Shown here: positions 22,955 through 33,165 of the stretch, piece after piece
Layout of the letters: each line of letters begins with the position of its first letter
Numbering within the stretch: position 1 is the stretch's first letter
Program-made: the position numbers and the translations under genes
NCBI RefSeq assembly: GCF_017591425.1
Contig: NW_024465751.1
Span: 3,410,001 to 3,474,000 of the forward strand
Length of the DNA stretch: 64,000 nt
Direction: 5' to 3'
Source: Ochotona curzoniae
Taxonomy: Eukaryota; Chordata; Mammalia; Lagomorpha; Ochotonidae
Notes under the pieces: generated by a model
Told to the model about the DNA's origin: nothing
The model's input: the letters and a program-made list of their open reading frames with translations, nothing else
Databases searched by the model: none

Positions 22955-23275
22955 AAACCTAGTGCCTAAAGCCTAGCCTTGCAGCCACTGGGATCCTAGA
23001 TGCATGCTGGTTCATGTCCCAAGTGCTCCACTTCCCATCCAGGTCCAAGCTTGTGGCCTGAAAAAACAGTGGAGGATGGCCCAGAGCCTTAGAACCCTGC
23101 ACTTGCATGGGTGACCTGGAAGAAGCTCCTGGTTCCTAGCTTTGAATCGCTTCACCTCCAGCCATTACGGACACTTGGGAAGTGAACCAGCAGATGGAAG
23201 ATCTTTCTCTCTCTCCTCCTCACTGTAAATACATCTTCACAATAAAAACAAATGAATCTTTTAAAAAGGAATTCA
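22955..23275 (+). mobile_element. CSINE, sense, moderately diverged
   Basis: Head 'GTGCCTAAAGCCTAGCCTTGCAG', B-box-like 'GGTTCATGTCC', 'CTCCACTTCCCATCCAGG', 'GGATGGCCCAGAGCCTTAGAACCCTGCAC', 'GGGAAGTGAACCAGCAGATGGAAGATC', a CT-rich block and an A-rich tail ending near 23,275. Confidence 0.85.
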
Positions 23276-23429
23276 AATTATCTCTGGAACCACACCATTC
23301 TTCTGCTTTCTATATGCAATGAATTAAAAATGAATAAATAAGTTCCTGCCATTGTGACCAGGATTTAACCTGAGGTGGTAGTTGTGGTGGTACCCTTGTT
23401 TTGCTGTTTAGGAAGAGTGAAGTTTATTA

Positions 23430-23830
23430 GGGCAGACAGATATTGTTAGTTACATATTACATAAGACATAAATCCAAAATGTAGAGACTTAAGGGAAACA
23501 ACATTTATCATCTTATGATGGATTTAGGCCAGAAATTTAAAAACAGTTTACTGAGTGTTTCCAGTTCAGACTCTCATGATATTACAGACAAACTTGCAGT
23601 TGGAGCTGCAGTTTTCTGCAGGCTTGAATGAGCTGGAAAAATCACTTCCAAGGTGATTCACTCACACAGCCACCCAAAAGGAACTGTTCATCCCTGGATG
23701 AGTGTGGGTTTGAGGCTTCAGCAACATGGCACATGGGTTTCTTTAAAAGATTTTCTGAGTATCCAGTAAAGTCACTGACTTGGCCAAAAATGGATCCTTC
23801 ATTCATTCTATTTATAGGAAGCTCTAAAGT
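23430..23830 (-). mobile_element. MaLR-like LTR fragment, antisense
   Basis: 'CATATTACATAAGACATAAATCCAAAATGTAGAGACTTAAGGGAAACAACATTTATCATC' fits antisense MaLR LTRs ('cataacaaattaccccaaaatttagtggcttaaaacaacaaacatttattatc'). It is followed by a region near 23,640-23,700 that fits their 'cttccaagatggctcactcac' part. It abuts the retroviral pol remnant. Confidence 0.45.
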
Positions 23831-23844
23831 ATCTTGACATAAAG

Positions 23845-25649
23845 TCACTTTGCTGGACTGGAGAACTACAAAAGCTTTCCAAAGAATTAAAGAGCTATTA
23901 ACAGAAACTCTAGAACTAGGAATGCCTAATCTGAATAAGCCATTCCCTTTGTGGTAGATAAATGGGCAGTAGCCCCAGGAACTCTGTCTCAGAAGTTGGG
24001 CCCACTTCTACTGCCTGTGGCCTGGTTTTCTAACCAACTAGGTTCAGTGGCTGCTGGCTGGCCTTCACACCTAAGAACAGTTGCTACTACATCACCCTTG
24101 TTGGAGCAAGCAACAGAGCTTACTTTAGGTCAGCCACTGAAGATTCACATGCAAAATCAGGTTCATGGGATTTCACAAATTAAGGGACACCATTTTCTAA
24201 CAGGAGGATGTCTCAAAATACCAGGCCCTGTTACTAGACTAACCCAAAAGAATTCTTAAGGTATACCGGTATTCAACCAAGTGATCCTTTTGCCACCTAA
24301 GAACATTGAAGAATTAACTCACTTTTGTATAAAAATTATAGATGGTAGACTTTAGATCATAAAGTTATGTTACCAATGGTCTCTCAGTGGAATATTAGCA
24401 AATACATGTTCTACCCATCTGGGAAGGGAAGCTTTAATACTAATAGGCTCCAGGAAATTTGGAGGTAATGGATTGCACATTATCATAAAAGGAGTGACCT
24501 GCTCCTGTCATTCTTATTTACAGAAAAACCCTAGTAGTCATGTGAACCCACTTCCTTTGCTGATTCCTGTGCAAAAGAGAGGAATGCATCCAGGTGAAGA
24601 CTGGTAGCATGCTTCCAGAAAATAATGACAAATGTATTCTAATGTTTGTTGGTAATTTCACAGGATAGATAGAAGCATTTACGACTCAGAAGACACTGGA
24701 GGTTTCCAAAGCATTACTAAGGGAGATTGTGCCTCGTTTGGAGACTTCCACTGTAACTTCAGATTGACAATGTGCTTCATTTGTGTCTAAAATAAGTCAA
24801 CAGATAGCCACAGCTCTACCATTTATCATCCACATGCCTCTTGGAGACCACGGTCATCAGTTATACACACAAGATAAGTCAGTCTGCTGTGAACCAATGA
24901 AAAATTCCAAATACTTCTTCAAAAAGCAAAAAGATAAGTAAGTCGTTTGCTTTCTCAGTACTAAATCTGCTGAACATGAAAGTAAACATGCTTCACCTAC
25001 CACGTCTTGATGCTCTCTGGAAGTTCCTTTTGACATGAGAAACCTTAGTGAGTTCTTCTATTACGATGTTAAAAGAGCGTGAAGCTAATGTTAAAAATTT
25101 CATCACCGCTCTAGGTATAGTTTTATAATTTAGACCTGCTTTTACAGCTGTGGATTTGAGACTGTGGACACTGTAAAGTAGTCATGTATTTCTGACAGGG
25201 CCTAGAACATTTATCCACAAAATCAGGAGGAGCCTGTGCAGTGATTAATGGAATTTTCCACCTCTTCTCTAATGGTAGTATCTTCACAGAAAGGGATAGT
25301 GAAGATATTTATGCTCAGGCTAGATGGTTCTACAATCTGCACAGGGACAATCCATCAATACCCAATGCTTGGGAAGTAATAGCATACATTTCCTTCTTAA
25401 AAGACACTCCACTTACAATTTGCTTTATTACACAGTTTTGCTTGTACTGATTGATGAAGTTGCCTGTTTCAAAATCCAACAACTGCTCAGAGTAATAAGG
25501 ACCATACAGGGAACATAGCCATTGGCAGTGACTGAAAATTCTCCAGCTCATGAGATGGATCCATTAGATGTGCTGGGAAGAGATTTCCAAACCTGGGATA
25601 CACAGGGACTATGCCCCTAATCAGCAGAAAGCAGCTGCAGAAGAGATAA
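23845..25649 (+). pseudogene. Class I (gammaretrovirus-like) ERV pol-integrase-env remnant
   Basis: Translations of several + frames resemble gammaretroviral proteins in the correct order. The end of the reverse transcriptase domain and start of RNase H lie at about 23,850-24,240, including an open frame at 23,951-24,259. An integrase region lies at about 24,540-25,120. An env transmembrane-subunit region lies at about 25,190-25,490, with its longest open frame at 25,241-25,450. The copy is 5' truncated: no gag, protease or 5' LTR is seen. Most of RNase H appears deleted between 24,250 and 24,500. Frameshifts and in-frame stops interrupt every domain, and the cysteine motif expected near the env immunosuppressive region is not intact. 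It cannot encode a functional protein and is an old fixed insertion. The domain calls come from recognised motifs; the family name (ERV1) is inferred. Confidence 0.8.
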
Positions 25650-26090
25650 CTTTGCATCATCAGTCACTCCTAACATTAAGGGTCAGAAATGTCTGAGTGA
25701 ATGATAAGGACTTAGGCAAGTGACTAGTCAGGGTCATGAGTCGGGAAGCCATACGTTCCTTGCCTGTGTGACCCTTTCTACCCACCTGCGGTTTAGATGA
25801 TGCTAACCTATCATTACCTGGGACCTGACGGGGTAGTGTTGCATAGTTGGTCTCTTTTCAAACCCTTAAGACCCCATGCTGAGGATGAGCTTGCCCTTAC
25901 TCTAGGTCTGTCACAGGCTCACGTGCCCTCTTGCTCCTCGCGCACAGATTCAAAGAATGGAAAGCAACAAATTCTATTTTTCCGTTTTCCATCTGGCCCT
26001 CTCCCCCCAACCATGGACCCCCTATGCCTGTATCCCTCATTGTCTGAATAAATCTTACCACTTTATTAAGTTGTGATGGTGCCTGTTCTT
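25650..26090 (+). mobile_element. Putative 3' LTR of the class I ERV
   Basis: The sequence directly downstream of the env remnant has LTR character: GC-rich pyrimidine tracts, a polyadenylation signal AATAAA at 26,047-26,052 and a GT-rich stretch following it. The left boundary is a guess, placed after the purine-rich 'GCAGAAAGCAGCTGCAGAAG' stretch (25,624-25,643), which could be the polypurine tract. No second LTR copy is in the window for comparison. Confidence 0.5.
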
Positions 26091-26409
26091 AAAACGCTTA
26101 AAAAAAATAAGAACTTAGGAAATGAATATTAAGACCAAACCTATATTACTATAGGCAAAGGAAATGACGCATTTATAGATTTGTAAGAAAAGAAAGTAGA
26201 ACATATTTGAGGAAGGGAATGGGGCAGAGTATGAACGAGGCATAAGAGCAAAATGGATAATCATGACGCTAAGCTAGAGGCTGAAACAATAGCCATTTCT
26301 GGAGATAGTTGTTTATTTTTTTGGAATTTGAGGGCAAAACCAGGTAATTGCAATATTTAATCAAGAAAAATAACATGATCATCTCTGGGGAAAGGAGGCA
26401 CATGTTGTG

Positions 26410-26545
26410 CTTTGATAGGTGTAAACTTTCAGAATCCAGGAACAGTTATGGGGACTCATTGTACAATAATGTGCATGCAGTTGACAACATTGTACAATAT
26501 ACCTGGAAGTTACTGGGAAGGTGAATTGTATGCTATGGAGGGTTT
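26410..26545 (+). repeat. Ancient L1M 3' UTR fragment
   Basis: 'GTGTAAACTTTCAG...GGGGACTCATTGTACAATAATGTG...TTGACAACATTGTACAATATACCTGGAAGTTACTG' aligns by eye to the old mammalian L1M 3' UTR text ('gtacaaactttcag...ggggatctaatgtacagcatggtgactatagttaacaatactgtattgtatacttgaaagttgctaagag'). Confidence 0.6.
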
Positions 26546-28154
26546 TTCCCTCATGTAATACAGTGGCAAGACAGAATTTTTAATTTAGAAAAAGTACAAC
26601 AGCTGGAGAAAGGAAAGAGATTATAGCAAAAGAGGTATGCGCTGAGTCTGCTGGACTCATCTTGAGAGACAGTAGACCAAAGTAAGAACCCAGTGGTGCA
26701 GTCTGAAGAAGTGGAATAATGTTATAAACTATTTTCAGTACTTAGCTAGCCTTACTTATTGAGTGGGTAGTGTGGGTCAGTCCTTGCAAAGTCCCGTGCC
26801 TCGTGCTTCATATAAACTATCTTAAATCATCACAAAACCTGGGAAAATTTTCATTCCCATCTTGTTATAAGTGGTTATGAAACAATTTAAAACAGTTAAA
26901 TAGCAGCATATCATAAATAGGAAATCAAGAACAAGTCTAAGAGATTGGCTCATCTCAGTAAACCATAACTTCAGGTAAACATGATATCGAATAATGCCAG
27001 CAAGGACTTCAGGGCTAGGCCAATACCTTCCAATTGACTTTCACTGCAATCCACATTGTAAACCAGTCTTTGTTGTGCCGAGAATACAAAGGCATGTTAT
27101 GAAATATGCCTCATGCTTCCCAAATTAGATAATGAGTCAAAACCTCAAGCTATATAGTGAGAAATATAACATTAATTTTATTAGGCTTCCAGAAAGCAGG
27201 AATAGAACATGAAGATAATAGTTCCACGCTACCAGTGTTACTTTTCTTAACAGAGAATTTCAAAAGTTTAGAGGATATGAGACATGATAAGGCACAGAGG
27301 AAAACTAAATGAACTTGAAAAGAAAGCACTAGTCAGAGATATGTACTCCCAAACTGGTGACAGATCGGGATCTGGGGAAGTCTGTACATCCCAAATAATC
27401 GTCTCCTGAGAGTGTCCTGGAGAAGACATAGCACCTTCAAGTGCAAGGGTAATGTGCTATTTCAGACAAATGAGGTCACAGGAAAATCTGTAGGAGACGC
27501 TCCTCTCTACGGATTAAAAGAAAACCAGGCACAATGTTGCTGGTCCCATGGATGAGGACCAAATATTTGGCATTAAATACGGCCTCTGCAGTGACCTTCG
27601 TGAATGCATCGGTGTATGTGAGGGCACACGTGTTCCTGGTGCACACACGCCTGACGGATAGCATCTCCCTGGTTAGAGGAGACATGATAAAAGCCCCAGA
27701 AAGAATGTGAGTTAAATGTCTCACACATTAGGAGGAAACAAATACAAAAATGTGTTTAATGCAAAGAGATATTTGTTTCACAAAAACCTAAGTGAGCTGA
27801 GCTTTGTACATGAAGCTATATCACTGCATATAAATATATTTGTATTGCAATGATATATTTAAAAATATAGCTTAAATATTCTACCCAAACTCCAAAGAGA
27901 ACTCCATCAAGAGAAAATAGAATTATGGTAATTTTTTTTAAAGTCATACTAATTAAAGTAAGAATATGATGTTTGTAAGAATCTGCTTTTCTTCATTGAT
28001 CCAGCTCACTTTTCTCTAATAATTCCTATATGTGTCAATTTAAAAACCAAGCCTTAAACCAGAGCCAAAAAAGGCTTGGTGACGTAAGTGAACAAGCTGG
28101 AAATCTACTTAATGTTTTCATGTCATTACCACTTAATGTCACCATTTCTTTCCT
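26546..28154. other. Intergenic DNA, mostly unassigned
   Basis: Apart from the MIR fragment listed separately I recognise nothing. An 82-codon minus-strand open frame (27,476-27,724) has no recognisable product. Confidence 0.4.
26790..26950 (-). repeat. MIR fragment, antisense
   Basis: 'CTTAAATCATCACAAAACCTGGGAAAATTTTCATTCCCATCTTG' is the antisense MIR 'tttaatcctcacaacaaccctgtgaggtaggtactattatccccatttt' block. It continues through 'GAAACAATTTAAAACAGTTAAATAGC'. Confidence 0.65.
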
Positions 28155-28410
28155 TTTTTTTTTTTTTTAAGGTTGTATTTAAGACATCTTCCATCCACTG
28201 GTTCACTCCCTAAATGGCTCCAAAGGCCAGAGATAGGCTTACTCAAAGCCAGGAATTTCCTCTAAGGCTCCAAGGACTTGAAACATCCTCGGTGGCTTTC
28301 CCAGATCAGAAGTGCAGCAGCCAGGACACAAATGGCAGTCCATATGGGATGCCGGCACTGCAAGCTGAGGATGAACTACCCACATTATGGCACTGGCCCA
28401 TTCCTGTTTG
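28155..28410 (-). mobile_element. CSINE, antisense, with T-rich end
   Basis: A T run at 28,155-28,168, 'AAGACATCTTCCATCCACTGGTTCACTCCCTAAATGG', 'CAAAGCCAGGAATTTCC', 'CCATATGGGATGCCGGCACTGCAAGC', and a head ending near 'GGCACTGGCCC'. Confidence 0.8.
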
Positions 28411-29519
28411 TTTCAGTTAGCTTCTTAACCATCTCCCCAGTGCAATGTGTTCATGTGTGTTGTATGAGAAAAGCCTTAATTGGTGAGGTCACGGTTCACT
28501 CACTGTCTACCTCCACGAAGGACGAGGGAATCAACTTTGAAGGAAACATCTCCTTCTCTCCCTTGATGCCCTCTTGGCTCTGATTGACTCAGCAGGACTG
28601 TTTTCCTGATGATCGGATGCCTCTCTCCTTCCAGGCACTAGAAGGATTCAAACCAGTTCCTGCGAAGATGCAAAATGTCTGCAAGGACTTTCCCTCCTAC
28701 GCCTTTCAAGGTGGAGAACACATAAGACAGGGCTAAAACAAGTTGTATTTGCTGTTGCAGGTGGCACTGGTCCAGGTGAAATGTGAGTACAACGCTTTTC
28801 ATTCAGACCGTGTTAGGAATGAGCCCTTCTTACCTTCATGGACATTGAAGGCAGCATTGAATGCCTCCGATACTTCCTGATGAGTGTTCGCAGGCCAGGC
28901 AGTCCTGTCATTTCCCGTAAGGCTGCCCAGCTGGGGAAGCTGCCTCCTCACACACACTCACCTTCCCTGTGGAATCAGGATTGCTCTGGTTTCAAGTCTG
29001 CTTCCTGAACATAGCCCATGTTTTGTCTTTCCTGTGAACATTTTATGCCTCCTCTGCATGTGTCAGGATTTCTTTGGGCATTTTGCAAAGGGTGTGAGCC
29101 TTGCAATATTTAAATTCCTATTGCAATTCATTGAGCCTGGGAACTCAAAGGTACTTTGTTGGAATTGCCCTTTCCTCAACACTATTGTTGTTAATGTGGC
29201 CAACAGTATGTATTTGCATCACAACAAAAATATCTTATAATTCCAATGGGACAAGAAGATGCTTCCCCCACCATCATAGTCAGCCAGAGAAGCCACGCCA
29301 TTTATTTTTGTTAAATAGAATGTTTTAAAATCTGTTTCTGCATAAATTGTAAGAAAAGTATTTATGGCTTAAGCTGAGCCAGAATTAATATGCTCCCCAT
29401 CCCAAGAAAATTGACTTCCGCTGCCTTCACCTGCCTTTTGGAGTCATATTCACAAAGGTCCCAAAGTCTGTCTCAGCTGATTCCTATTCAGCCTGCCTTA
29501 CAAAAGGCATCTGGATACC
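28411..29519. other. Unassigned intergenic DNA
   Basis: No gene. The longest open frame (28,884-29,240, 118 codons, +) has no recognisable domain or codon bias. Confidence 0.4.
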
Positions 29520-29552
29520 AGATTTATACAAGATTTATACAAGATTTATACA
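29520..29552 (+). repeat. 11-bp unit, three perfect tandem copies
   Basis: AGATTTATACA repeated exactly three times. Confidence 0.95.
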
Positions 29553-29569
29553 TTTAATTACAAAAATTC

Positions 29570-29755
29570 TGCTGCCTACTAATTGTGAGATCCCAGACAA
29601 TGTACTTAGCAACATGAAACTGCACTACACAATATCCTATGGAAGGACCTAATGCACAAAATTGTTTACATGATTAAATAAGATGCTTATTGAAGATCTT
29701 TAGGGAGTGTCTGATATTCAATAGATGCTGGATAAACTGTTGCTAACCTTGTTAT
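29570..29755 (+). repeat. MIR, sense
   Basis: 'GCTGCCTACTAATTGTGAGATCCCAGACAATGTACTTAGC', 'GATTAAATAAGATGCTTATTGAAG' and 'GGGAGTGTCTGATATTCAATAGATGCTGGATAAACTGTTGCT' follow the complete MIR order (central core to 3' end). Confidence 0.7.
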
Positions 29756-30720
29756 TCTATCTGTGTAAAGCGCCATTGTCAGAAGCTGGGCGTGTGAATC
29801 CAAAGCCAGCCGCTCCTCCTCTCCTCCAGGTCTCACTGGTTTGTGGGGAAAACGACAGTCCTGCAAACAAATGGGGTACAACTATTTCCTGTCATGATGG
29901 TCAGAATAAAAGCATTCGAGACAGCCAACAGGGAAGGAAGGTGCTTGATGCAAAGGTTTCATGAAAAGATGGCACTGTGGCGAAGAGGGGAACATTTTCT
30001 GAGCCAGCTCCTTGTGACTAAGATACAAGTCAGGAGGCAAGGGGTTGTTTTTCAGCTTGGAGCTTGAAGAAGGATGGCAGGTGGGTCCCTCAGCTCCGAG
30101 TCTGCTGAAGGCGGATCACAGCAGAGGATGTCTACAAGGCCAAGTGCCTGGCAGGCCAAAGAGCAGAGGAACATGGCAACGCACAATCGCTCCACTTCTT
30201 GGTGGTCTCTCCTGATAAGCCATTGCGATGGATCACTGAGCTGCAGCAAAAGCACATCTGCAGTGCGTAGAACAGATGTGGTGTTTTCTTCTCAGATACA
30301 TTAGCATCAGACCCCGAGTTCATGAAATTCTTGGAGTTTCTTTCTGTAGCATGCTGTGCTCATTCATCAGCCTGAGTAGCTTTATCTGATTAGGCCCCAT
30401 GTCCCCTTCCTTGGCCCGCCTCCTTTTGCTGCAGAATAAATCATCCTGGACTATGTCGAGGCTGGAGAAAGATTTTAATAGAAAAGTTCCATCTGCATTC
30501 AGGCTGGGTCCTCAGGCCCCCTAGGAGAAATAATTGAGAAAATAAAGAGGTGCCTTACTCTGCCAACTTTGCTAATATGGTCCCTAGCCCAGACTTGGGG
30601 GAATGCCCACAGAAAGAGGACATAGCTCCCAACACATCCTAGCACAGATGTCCCAAAAAAAGAAGAGAAAGAAGAATCTTCCAACTCTTTCATCCTATTT
30701 GGGCTCTGTTACTGTTACTG
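29756..30720. other. Distal 5' flank of ADCY8, unassigned
   Basis: No repeat or gene is recognised. Overlapping frames near 29,725-30,320 are short and show no known product. Confidence 0.4.
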
Positions 30721-30741
30721 TTTTTTTTTTTTTTTTTTTTT
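30721..30741. repeat. Poly(T) tract, 21 bases
   Basis: Uninterrupted T run, about 350 bases upstream of the putative CRE-containing promoter, with no attached SINE body. Confidence 0.9.
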
Positions 30742-30879
30742 CTGGCTCCCGAATTCTCTGCACAAGATCCACCGCCACTTGTGGATTTAAATCAATAAAC
30801 CAACGTCCACACAGGAGGAAAGGCAAGGCATATTAAGCCCCTTTTTGGAGCGGGGCAGAAGGTAGGGGACACAGGCTTC

Positions 30880-31555
30880 ACAAATAACCTTGGAAGGCAT
30901 GCATGGGGGGCCTGCAGTGGGACAGGATCACCAAAAGTTGTTCACCAGGCGGACAAGCGGTTGCAAGGGGAGCTCTCCCCGGTGGAGCAAGGGACATTTC
31001 TCCTTTACGAGAGGCTGCGGGAGCGGCCAGGCAAGGAGGGAGTTGGGGCTTTCAAAGGACACCACTGGGAGCCGCGAAAGCGCCCAGGACCTGACGTCAT
31101 TGGCCATCAGCTGACTGCTCCGGGCCGGGCTCTACCGGCTGGAGCCTCAGACGCAACTCCCCTGCTCTGCCACCTGCAGCCCGGCTGGTGCTGTTGCGGC
31201 CTTTCTCGGCTTGCTGACCGGGAGCCCCTGGACCCCTCCGTGCCTGGTGTTGGCACCAGCTCACGGCACATTTACTTGGTCCACAGCCGGCGCCACTGCA
31301 GGCTTTAACGGAATCTGTTCGGCGGGAAACCTGTCCTGCTCCTGGCTGGCCCCTGGAAATGCCTTTCCCATGTCCTGTTTGACCATTACTGTAAGCTGAT
31401 GCTGAGACATGCAGGGGCCACCCCTAATTCAACGCCCCAGTCCTCCAGCCCTCCCAAGACATATAGTAAACACTGTCTCTAGGGCTACTTTTTTTTTTTT
31501 TTCCTTTTTTCTTGATGGGGGGAGGCGGATTTTGTTTTCAGTGGAAAAGTTGGAT
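30880..31555 (+). promoter_or_regulatory. ADCY8: Probable ADCY8 promoter-proximal region
   Basis: GC content rises sharply here ahead of the CpG island. It contains the CRE/CCAAT/E-box composite at 31,092-31,113 and no TATA box. A long GC-rich leader in exon 1 is usual for ADCY8, so transcription probably begins in or just downstream of this stretch. I cannot fix a start site from sequence. A poly(T) stretch at 31,489-31,502 interrupts the GC-rich DNA. Confidence 0.55.
31092..31113 (+). promoter_or_regulatory. CRE + inverted CCAAT + E-box composite
   Basis: A perfect palindromic cAMP response element TGACGTCA (31,092-31,099) shares its last base with ATTGG (31,099-31,103), an inverted CCAAT box. 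CAGCTG (31,108-31,113), an E-box, follows 4 bases later. CREB/ATF factors bind the first, NF-Y the second, bHLH factors the third. From memory, the mouse Adcy8 promoter has been reported to respond to cAMP/CREB through a CRE; this copy would be the counterpart. It lies 2,067 bases upstream of the ADCY8 start codon. Confidence 0.7.
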
Positions 31556-32211
31556 TCGCCAAAAGACGCCCGGGTTAAGGAGGACGGAAAGAACTTTCCC
31601 ACAGCGCCGGGCTCCGGGAGTCCTTGAGTAAAGCGGCCCGAGAGTCCTGGCTCGGCACCTGCCGAGGTCAGCAGCCAGTGCCTTCCAAAGAACAGCGGAG
31701 GACGCGGCCGGCTCGGCCAGCTGGAGCGCTGGCCGGCAGCGCGGAGCGAGCGCCTGCCCGCCGCCGCCGGCTCCCACGCCGGGCGCTGCGAGTGGCGGGA
31801 CCCGGGCTGGGGGGCCGGCTCCCAGACACTCCCGCACCCCAGCCACTCCCGCACCCCAGCCCTCCGCCGGCTCGGGGGTGTGGCCTGGCGCGGGGGGCGG
31901 ATCCTGGTCGCCGCCGGTGTCTGACCGCTCTCCCAGGTCGCCAAATTCCTCCCGACTGCCGGGCGCCCGCAGAGCGCTGCAGAGCGCCGGGGTGGCACGG
32001 GCCCTCGCCTGCATCCGGAGGCGTCCCTGGAGACCGCCACGAGACCTCGGGCCTTCTCTGTCACCCAAACCTTGTCCCCACCGCACCCGCCGCGCTTCCA
32101 GTCTCAGCCTTCGGGATTCGCACCAGCGGCTTCTCAGAGCCCTTGGCTTGAGAGCCTGGCTCACTTCCCCCCCCGCCCTCCTGCCTCCGGCTCCTCTGAG
32201 CTGCAAGCCAA

Positions 32212-32298
32212 ATGGACTGCAAAGAGCGAAGTGACTGGGATGGGAACGGAGCGCTATGGCCTCCCCGAAGCACAGCTGGACGCGTTGACCGTGCCTGA
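32212..32298 (+). CDS. Upstream ORF 1 in the presumed ADCY8 leader (28 codons)
   Basis: An ATG at 32,212 opens a 28-codon frame ending at TGA 32,296-32,298. Context at the start is CCAAATGG: A at -3 (counting the base three before ATG as C or A depends on one position, so context is intermediate) and G at +4. It is in the same frame as the main ORF but closed long before it. It is relevant only if transcription starts upstream of it. Peptide function is unknown; a role in damping ADCY8 translation is inference. Confidence 0.4.
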   Translation: MDCKERSDWDGNGALWPPRSTAGRVDRA

Positions 32299-32425
32299 TA
32301 GCCTAGGCTGGGACCCTGGGGCTGGTGCTCCCGCCCCCAACGGCACCCCATCTCCCTGGCGGAGGCTTCTAGACAGAGTCTACGCTGCGCTTGGTCAGTC
32401 TCCGCTGTGGAAGTGGCAACCGTGA
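32240..32425 (+). CDS. Upstream ORF 2 in the presumed ADCY8 leader (61 codons)
   Basis: ATG at 32,240 with G at +4 opens a 61-codon frame (starts MGTERYGLPEAQLD) ending in TGA at 32,423-32,425. It overlaps uORF 1 and uORF 3 in different frames. It is the longest true ATG-started upstream frame. No known domain; acidic and proline-containing. Whether it is conserved in rabbit, human and mouse would decide if it matters. Confidence 0.4.
   Translation: MGTERYGLPEAQLDALTVPDSLGWDPGAGAPAPNGTPSPWRRLLDRVYAALGQSPLWKWQP
32256..32288 (+). CDS. Upstream ORF 3 (10 codons)
   Basis: ATG at 32,256 with G at +4 starts a 10-codon frame ending in TGA at 32,286-32,288, nested within the other two and in the third frame. 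Confidence 0.3.
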   Translation: MASPKHSWTR

Positions 32426-33010
32426 GGAAAGAGCCAAGGAGGGAGCCCATTCCTCCAAATTAACTCTTCGGTGACTTGTTAGCGCTGGGGCTGTCACCTC
32501 GCCAACACTCCCGCGGGGCACCGCTGCCACCTCCTGGACCTGATTCCTCCTCCAGCCCTGCCCCCGTCCACAGCTCCGCCCCGACTCCCCATCCCGGCGC
32601 TGTGGAGTTCTCTGAAGGGTGTCACAGCTGCTAACTTCGCAACCCCCGCGGCGGCCGGTCACTCCCGGCTATCCCCCAGCCCCCGCAGCCGCCCAGCCGT
32701 GGGCGTCCCGAGCCCAGTGCCGCAGCCAGGACCCGCCCGACGCGCAGCAAAAGCAAAGCGCCCCGGCACCTGGGCGCCTCTTGGAGACCAAAGACTGCGC
32801 CAAGACGCTGAGCCTAGAACCAGCCAAGGAGCCAGAGCCCGGGAAGGGGCTACGTGGCTCCGATTGCCGCGGCTTCTGCGGACGCATAGCCGCCGGCGCC
32901 ACTGCGCACTGGAGCTCCGCGGACGGGCGGGAGGGCGGCGCGCAAGGACGCGGGAGTCCGCAGCGATCTTCGCAGGCGCCCGTTGCCACCCCCACCACCA
33001 CCGGCGCACT

Positions 33011-33019
33011 ATGACCTGA
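33011..33019 (+). CDS. Minimal upstream ORF, Met-Thr-stop
   Basis: ATG ACC TGA located 147 bases before the ADCY8 start. It is short enough to permit reinitiation at the main ATG. Confidence 0.4.
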   Translation: MT

Positions 33020-33165
33020 CCTGCCAGGCCCCCGCCCGGGACACCTGCAACGGGGAAACGTAAGAGAGAAGGACTTTCGCCAGGCTCTTCAAAGGGGGTC
33101 TTGAGGTCTTTGGCACCGGTTTCCCCAGCCGCCTCCCCTAGGTCCTGCCACGGCGGCCGGGCGCC

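Noticed and set aside
26457..26498. Two copies of the near-palindrome CATTGTACAAT 31 bases apart
   Set aside because: They look like a paired operator, but the surrounding text matches an ancient L1M 3' UTR that carries this kind of repeat, so no regulatory role is needed.
31624..32151. 175-codon plus-strand frame in the leader
   Set aside because: It opens without an ATG (first codon TTG) and reflects GC-rich composition; not an upstream ORF by normal initiation.
31429..32206. Two overlapping minus-strand frames of over 200 codons
   Set aside because: GC-driven open frames in the CpG island; no known domain and mutually overlapping. A divergent non-coding transcript is possible but sequence alone does not show it.
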